DNA from: an uncultured Burkholderiales bacterium
Lineage (GTDB): Bacteria > Pseudomonadota > Gammaproteobacteria > Burkholderiales > Burkholderiaceae
NCBI GenBank assembly: GCA_903845315.1
Contig: CAIMWY010000134.1
Span: 1 to 9,566 of the forward strand
DNA: 9,566 nucleotides
Direction: 5' to 3'
The notes beneath the pieces were generated by a model. The model was not told the DNA's origin, ran no database searches, and was given only the letters and a program-made list of their open reading frames with translations. Positions 6,216 to 9,566 of the stretch are shown in pieces (the stretch's first letter is position 1; each line of letters starts with the position of its first letter). Position numbers and translations under genes: made by a program.

Positions 6216-7843
6216 TGTTCGTCAGGTCGAAATTTGCTTTCGGCCTTCACATCGTTGCGTTGCTGTTTCAAACTGATGGCACCGTTCTCCAGATAACGTC
6301 CGGTGGCAGCGCGCTGCGCTGCGGCCTCCCACTGAGGCAACCAGTCGCCCAGGGTGTAGCCAAACCATGGCGCTTGCGGGCGCAACTTGGGCAGACCCAA
6401 CTCTTCCCAAATGGCTTTGGAGCGCTCCATATAAGGTTGCGTGGGCAAGGCCAGGGGCGGCATGACCGACTTCATGGTGGCGTCCATCAACAAGGTGGAG
6501 TCTTCTTCGCCGTCCAACTCGCGCTTGGGTCCGTGGCCTTGGCCACGGTGCTCGAGCGTTTGCACATCGACCACCGGGTTCATGCGGTAGGCCATGGCCC
6601 ACAGCAGTGCGTCGGCGTTGTCCGGATCGATGTCCTCGTTGACCGCAATGCAAATCTTGCCGCAGTCGCCTTTGAAAAACGCCGCGCCATACAGGGCACG
6701 CCAGATCTCGGTCTTGGGGGTGTCTTTGTCAAAGGTGATCACCGTCACACGCAGCAAGCCCGTGAGAGGCTCGTGCAGCGACACGCGCTTGACCCCGCGA
6801 ATACCCAAGGCATTGCGCAGATGCGCCAAGAACAAAGGCTCGTAGGCCACGCGCTTGATCACGCTGGACTCGCTAGGTGCAACTTGACTCAGGTAAGACG
6901 GAATCACCGGCTTGAGGCGATGGGTGATGGCCGTGATGGTCATGGGCAGGTTGTACTCTTCCAAGGCCACATGTCCGTGCGATTCACCAAACGGCGCTTC
7001 GGGCTCTAAGAACTCCAAATCGATTTGGCCTTCAATCACGATCTCGGCTTGCGCGGGCACGCGCAGGTTCACGGTGCGGGCTTGGGTGACCTCAATCGGC
7101 ACACCGGCCAAGCCGCCAGCCACATCGAATTCGTCCATGCCGATCGGTAGTTTTTGGGGGCCCATGAAAGCCACATAAGGCGGGCAACCCAACACCACCG
7201 CACAGGGCATGGTTTTGTGGCCCGCCTTTTTCCAGGCTTGGTAATGCAAGTAGCCGCCCGCACCACCCACACGGGTGGCCATGCGCACCACCATGCGGTC
7301 GGGGGCTTTCAAGGCGCAGCGGTAGGTGCCCATGTTTTGCACACCAGTCTCAGGGTCCACCGTGATCACGTTGGTGGCGGTGAGTGTGGGTGCACTGTCA
7401 AAGCCCGGTGTCGAAATTGGAATGGGCAACATGTCCAAGCCCTTGCCCTCGCCTTGCAAGTCGGCGCCTTGGTGAATCACTTCGTGGCAGGCCGCGTTGT
7501 CCACCATGCGCGGTTTGATAGGGTGGTTGATGGCATGGTTCCAGCGCGCTTGAATTTGCTCCACCGATGAACCCATGCCCACGCTGTAGATTTCACGGTT
7601 GGCGGCCAAGGCGCCCACCACCACCGGGATGTCGTACTTACGGCCCTGGGCGTTGACGATGTTGGTGAAGATAAACGCCTTGCGTTCGGCCTCGTCCATG
7701 CCGCCCACAAACTGCCAGCGCACCAAGGGGTGCAATTCAGAGTCTTTGTCAATCGGGCGGTCGATGACTTGCAGCAAGCCTCGGCGCTTGAGTTCTTCCA
7801 AGTGGTCGTGCAAATCGGGGTAACCCGTGGTGTGTTGGCTCAT
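6212..7843 (-). CDS. UbiD family prenyl-FMN-dependent decarboxylase
   Basis: A 543-residue (about 60 kDa) member of the reversible decarboxylases that use prenylated FMN and Mn/K ions. Key sites align with Aspergillus niger Fdc1: Asn170 and Arg175 (in NMGTYR; Fdc1 Asn168, Arg173), His200 (Fdc1 His191), Glu238 in DEFDVAGGL (Fdc1 Glu233), and EAPFGE with Glu282 and Glu287 (Fdc1 Glu277, Glu282). The metal ligands and the Glu-Arg-Glu catalytic triad are therefore all present. Other family blocks are LKRRGLLQVIDRPID (18-32) near the N-terminus and VPAQAEIVIEGQI (262-274). It is cytoplasmic. The length and the RPQAPWFGY segment near the C-terminus set it apart from the shorter housekeeping E. coli-type UbiD. 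Possible substrates include furan-dicarboxylate, phthaloyl-CoA-type or hydroxybenzoate-type acids; sequence reading alone does not decide. The start ATG has no recognisable Shine-Dalgarno sequence. It is first in the ubiD-ubiX-Bug unit, 98 bases after the LysR gene. Confidence 0.95.
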   Translation of the reverse strand: MSQHTTGYPDLHDHLEELKRRGLLQVIDRPIDKDSELHPLVRWQFVGGMDEAERKAFIFTNIVNAQGRKYDIPVVVGALAANREIYSVGMGSSVEQIQARWNHAINHPIKPRMVDNAACHEVIHQGADLQGEGKGLDMLPIPISTPGFDSAPTLTATNVITVDPETGVQNMGTYRCALKAPDRMVVRMATRVGGAGGYLHYQAWKKAGHKTMPCAVVLGCPPYVAFMGPQKLPIGMDEFDVAGGLAGVPIEVTQARTVNLRVPAQAEIVIEGQIDLEFLEPEAPFGESHGHVALEEYNLPMTITAITHRLKPVIPSYLSQVAPSESSVIKRVAYEPLFLAHLRNALGIRGVKRVSLHEPLTGLLRVTVITFDKDTPKTEIWRALYGAAFFKGDCGKICIAVNEDIDPDNADALLWAMAYRMNPVVDVQTLEHRGQGHGPKRELDGEEDSTLLMDATMKSVMPPLALPTQPYMERSKAIWEELGLPKLRPQAPWFGYTLGDWLPQWEAAAQRAATGRYLENGAISLKQQRNDVKAESKFRPDEQ

Positions 7844-7910
7844 GAGAGATAGTCAGTCAATTAGAAAAAAATGCAAGTTCTGATGATGCCTTGAACAGCG
7901 TCACCCAGCA

Positions 7911-7925
7911 TCGGGCAATACCCGA
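7911..7925. repeat. Short dyad TCGGG-N5-CCCGA next to the ubiD upstream operator
   Basis: A perfect five-base-pair dyad with a five-base spacer, between lysR and ubiD. It overlaps by two bases the GAG-N5-CTC word at 7924-7936. It could be an accessory regulator half-site or a weak hairpin after the lysR stop. No T-run follows it, so I do not call it a terminator. Confidence 0.3.
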
Positions 7926-7936
7926 GAAAAACTCAC
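7924..7936 (-). promoter_or_regulatory. Candidate LysR-regulator operator upstream of ubiD
   Basis: Read toward ubiD this site is GTGAGTTTTTCTC, a GAG-N5-CTC dyad. The same 13 bases occur, in the same orientation relative to the downstream gene, at 8908-8920 in the lysR/molybdenum-hydroxylase divergent region. It ends 80 bases before the ubiD ATG, a position suited to activation by a LysR protein. That the neighbouring regulator binds here is inference. Confidence 0.5.
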
Positions 7937-7941
7937 AGGCC

Positions 7942-8868
7942 TCACCATCGCATGGTCTCGGTGAGCTGTGCAATGGAACGCTCCGTATCTTGCCCTTCTT
8001 TGAGCAACCACTCGGTGAAGTCTTCGATCACCGGTTTGCGCTCAAAGCCCAGCGGGGAGTTGACAAAGTAACGCCGCTGCCGCGCCACCCGCAAACCAAA
8101 AGGCGCGCACAAGCGCCCGGCGATCACATCGTCGGCCACCAAAAACAAAGGCACCAAGACCAAGCCCAGTCCCTCCGCTGCTGCTTGCAAGGCGAAATAC
8201 ATCTGCTCAAACTGCAAGCTCTTGCTTGGGCGCTGCAGCTCTGGCACTTGGGCCAGCGCCAGCCATTCGGCCCAGCTCATCGGCTCGGTGTCGTAACTGA
8301 TCAGCGTGTGCTGTGCCACATCGATCGGGTCTTTGAGTCGTCCGCCCTCCAACAAGTCGGGATGACAAATTGGCACGATGGTCTCGGTCATGAAGGGCAC
8401 CGACACCATGCTGGCAAAGGCTTCATGGGCGCCACGTATGGCCACGTCATAACCGCGCTCTTCAAAGTTGATGGGCGCCGTGGACGTGGTGAGCTTGACC
8501 TCCACCCCACCCCGGCGCTTTTGAAATGCCGAGATGCGCGGGATCAGCCAACGCATGGTGAAGGTGGGGGGCGCGTTGATGCGCAAAGCCGTGGGCTCGG
8601 CCTGCTCGAGCAACTGCATGGCCGTCACGGCAATGCGGTCTAAGGCCGGGGTGACCGCCGTTAAAAACGTGCGGCCCGCATCGGTCAGGCTGAGCTGCGA
8701 CTGGCTGCGGTTGAACAAGGGGGTGCTCAACCAAGCCTCGAGCACCGCCACTTGCTTGCTGACAGCGCCGTGTGTGACAAAGAGTTCTTTGGCGGCCTTG
8801 GTAAAGCTCACATGACGCGCCGCCGCCTCAAATGCACGCACCGCATTCAAAGGAGGAAGTTTTCTCAT
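7942..8868 (-). CDS. LysR-type transcriptional regulator (GcvA-like)
   Basis: A 308-residue LysR-type regulator of standard length. The N-terminal winged helix-turn-helix covers roughly 5-65, with the recognition region SFTKAAKELFVTHGAVSKQV (21-40) and LTDAGRTFL (61-69). The start MRKLPPLNAVRAFEAAARH is typical of GcvA-like members. The rest is the effector-binding domain, including LRINAPPTFTMRWLIPRI (94-111) and GLGLVLVPLFL (213-223). It lies between two candidate targets: the ubiD unit downstream on the same strand and the divergent molybdenum-hydroxylase gene. This is the classic arrangement for a pathway-specific activator that also represses itself. Its own ATG has no clear Shine-Dalgarno sequence. 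The effector is probably the pathway substrate or an intermediate, which is inference. It is possible but unproven that the ubiD unit is partly read through from this gene. Confidence 0.95.
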   Translation of the reverse strand: MRKLPPLNAVRAFEAAARHVSFTKAAKELFVTHGAVSKQVAVLEAWLSTPLFNRSQSQLSLTDAGRTFLTAVTPALDRIAVTAMQLLEQAEPTALRINAPPTFTMRWLIPRISAFQKRRGGVEVKLTTSTAPINFEERGYDVAIRGAHEAFASMVSVPFMTETIVPICHPDLLEGGRLKDPIDVAQHTLISYDTEPMSWAEWLALAQVPELQRPSKSLQFEQMYFALQAAAEGLGLVLVPLFLVADDVIAGRLCAPFGLRVARQRRYFVNSPLGFERKPVIEDFTEWLLKEGQDTERSIAQLTETMRW

Positions 8869-8907
8869 AAGTGAGGTTCATGTTAGTCAGGAGACAGGTT
8901 CTGTGGC

Positions 8908-8921
8908 GTGAGTTTTTCTCA
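8908..8921 (+). promoter_or_regulatory. Candidate LysR operator with T-N11-A dyad, upstream of the molybdenum-hydroxylase unit
   Basis: TGAG (8909-8912), TTTTT and CTCA (8918-8921) form a perfect 13-base dyad that fits the LysR T-N11-A consensus exactly. The word GTGAGTTTTTCTC at 8908-8920 recurs upstream of ubiD. The dyad centre lies 47 bases from the lysR ATG and 131 bases from the ATG at 9046, a usual place for a site that serves both autorepression and divergent activation. Confidence 0.55.
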
Positions 8922-8970
8922 TGCAACGTGAATATAACTGGATTGCCTCCCCCGCAATTACAACGGACAC

Positions 8971-8987
8971 TCTGGCGCGACACCAGA
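8971..8987. repeat. Imperfect 17-base palindrome TCTGG-N7-CCAGA
   Basis: TCTGG (8971-8975) and CCAGA (8983-8987) are perfect inverted arms around a seven-base spacer. It lies directly before the AAGGAG ribosome binding site at 8987-8992, so in RNA it could fold next to that site. It could equally be a DNA-binding site or chance. Confidence 0.3.
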
Positions 8988-8998
8988 AGGAGCCGCGC

Positions 8999-9049
8999 GT
9001 GAGAAATAGTCAGCACACCCCCACCGCCATTCGGAACATCAGCCCATGA
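8999..9049 (+). CDS. Possible 16-codon leader ORF coupled to the molybdenum-hydroxylase gene
   Basis: A strong ribosome binding site, AAGGAG at 8987-8992, is followed after six bases by GTG (8999). The frame encodes MRNSQHTPTAIRNISP and stops at TGA 9047-9049, which overlaps the ATG of the next gene as ATGA. The next gene's own ATG has only a distant GGAA, and its frame has no alternative start back to an in-frame TAG at 9007, so the strong site cannot serve an extended form of that gene. Translational coupling through a leader peptide explains the arrangement. I do not recognise the peptide, and a run of one regulatory amino acid is not present. A chance ORF of this size is also possible. 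Confidence 0.4.
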   Translation: MRNSQHTPTAIRNISP

Positions 9050-9566
9050 AAGCCGCAGCCTTCGATTACATCCGTGCCGACAACGTCGAGCACGCCCTGA
9101 GCTTGCTGCAACAGCACGGCGGCGACGCCAAGCTGATTGCCGGTGGCCAGAGCTTGGTGCCCATGATGGCCATGCGCCTGGCGCGCCCTGAGTTGTTGGT
9201 GGACATCCACCGCCTCGAAGCCCTGCGCACCATCCACCTCAGCCCCGACACCCTCACCTTGGGTGCGGGTGTGCGCCAGTGCGAAGTGGAGCGCCATGCC
9301 GACATCGGGCAGCGACTCCCGCTGATGCACCAAGCCCTGTACTGGGTGGGTCACCAGCAAACCCGCAACCGTGGCACGGTGGGCGGCAGCTTGGCCTACG
9401 CCGACCCCTCCGCAGAATTGCCCCTGACCGCTTTGATTTTGGGTGCCACACTGCACCTTGAAAACGCCGAAGACGGCGCACGCGCGGTGGCCGCACAAGA
9501 CTTCTTCATGGGCCCCATGTTCACCGCCATCGGCGACACCGACTTGCTGCACCGCATCGACTGGCC
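9046..9566 (+). CDS. FAD-binding medium subunit of a molybdenum hydroxylase (CoxM/XdhB type), C-terminus cut
   Basis: The open frame runs from the ATG at 9046 to the window edge, giving 173 residues of a subunit usually about 270-300 long. The FAD-binding PCMH-type domain shows IAGGQSLVPMMAMRLARP (31-48, pyrophosphate loop), LVDI (51-54), LGAGVRQCEVE (72-82) and TRNRGTVGGSLAYADPSAELP (106-126), the second FAD loop. In carbon-monoxide-dehydrogenase-type hydroxylases this subunit passes electrons from the 2Fe-2S small subunit to an acceptor, while the large Mo-cofactor subunit hydroxylates the substrate; those partners should follow to the right. The N-terminal MKAAAFDYIRADNVEHAL is typical, which supports this start. 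It is divergent from lysR and shares an upstream 13-base word with ubiD, so it probably belongs to the same catabolic pathway. The substrate (CO, furoyl-CoA, N-heterocycle, hydroxybenzoyl-CoA) cannot be told from this subunit. Confidence 0.93.
   Translation, partial: MKAAAFDYIRADNVEHALSLLQQHGGDAKLIAGGQSLVPMMAMRLARPELLVDIHRLEALRTIHLSPDTLTLGAGVRQCEVERHADIGQRLPLMHQALYWVGHQQTRNRGTVGGSLAYADPSAELPLTALILGATLHLENAEDGARAVAAQDFFMGPMFTAIGDTDLLHRIDW

Larger units (their letters stand above)
8869..8998. promoter_or_regulatory. Divergent promoter region between lysR and the molybdenum-hydroxylase unit
   Basis: This non-coding stretch must carry the promoters for lysR (minus) and the plus-strand unit. It contains the dyad at 8908-8921, an AT-rich segment AATATAAC (8931-8938) and a second imperfect palindrome at 8971-8987. 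A TATAAC at 8933-8938 resembles a -10 box on the plus strand, but no good -35 box is at the right distance, as is common for LysR-activated promoters. Confidence 0.6.

Noticed and set aside
6215..7009. Plus-strand open frame of 264 codons antisense to ubiD
   Set aside because: The opposite frame encodes UbiD with all its active-site residues. The antisense translation matches no family I know and has a shadow-like composition.
7844..7862. Short TTG frame ending in TGA that overlaps the ubiD ATG, like the leader ORF at 8999
   Set aside because: It is only six codons, follows directly after a TAA and has no ribosome binding site, so chance is the simpler reading.
8933..8974. Sigma-70 promoter guesses in the divergent region (TATAAC at 8933-8938; TTGCCT near 8944)
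   Set aside because: Neither pairs with a recognisable partner box at 16-18 bases, so I did not list them as promoters.
9010..9552. Minus-strand open frame of 180 codons opposite the molybdenum-hydroxylase subunit
   Set aside because: The plus frame carries both FAD-binding loops of the CoxM family. The antisense product is Gly/Val/Gln-rich without motifs.
1..9566. Phage defence, CRISPR, toxin-antitoxin or mobile-element system
   Set aside because: All identified proteins are metabolic, receptor or regulatory families. No repeat arrays, transposase or integrase motifs, tRNA ends or target-site duplications are visible.

Overview
The window looks like a chromosomal catabolic region of a Burkholderiales bacterium, probably Comamonadaceae. 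The reasons are moderately high GC with heavy use of TTG for Leu, two Bug-type (TctC-like) periplasmic receptors (a family expanded in this order), a DUF4936 protein (mostly a Burkholderiales family) and a GcvA-like LysR regulator. This placement is inference from composition and gene content. There are no rRNA or tRNA genes, insertion sequences, CRISPR arrays or phage genes that I can see, and no gene-free stretch longer than about 230 bases.

Left block (1-3048, all minus strand, read right to left): a tight operon of Bug receptor, SDR dehydrogenase, RraA-family protein and SMP-30/gluconolactonase-like protein, the last cut by the window edge. Gaps are 11, 4 and 11 bases (or a 4-base overlap at the last junction). 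The set suggests uptake of an organic acid or sugar acid, oxidation by the SDR, lactone hydrolysis, and C-C cleavage or decarboxylation by the RraA-like enzyme. The real substrate is unknown. A 231-base divergent region (3049-3279) separates it from a plus-strand single gene, a zinc-free MDR quinone reductase-like protein (3280-4260), which converges with the next block across a small GC-rich hairpin.

Right block (4298-9566): minus-strand genes for a LysR regulator, a UbiD-family decarboxylase, its UbiX flavin prenyltransferase, a second Bug receptor and a DUF4936 protein. ubiD, ubiX and the Bug gene are joined by two 4-base ATGA overlaps. Divergent from the regulator is the start of a plus-strand gene for the FAD-binding medium subunit of a molybdenum hydroxylase (CoxM/XdhB type), cut by the right edge. 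UbiX makes prenylated FMN, UbiD uses it to (de)carboxylate an aromatic, heteroaromatic or unsaturated acid, the Bug protein probably binds the incoming acid, and the molybdenum enzyme would hydroxylate a pathway intermediate.

The most informative non-coding signal is an identical 13-base word, GTGAGTTTTTCTC, once upstream of the molybdenum-hydroxylase gene and once upstream of ubiD, in the same orientation relative to each target. It contains a GAG-N5-CTC dyad and, at one copy, a LysR-type T-N11-A frame. This suggests that one regulator controls both units as one pathway. A possible 16-codon leader ORF with a strong ribosome binding site overlaps the start of the molybdenum-hydroxylase gene. 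The gene set resembles furan-dicarboxylate/furoate (hmf) pathways, but other aromatic acids fit as well.
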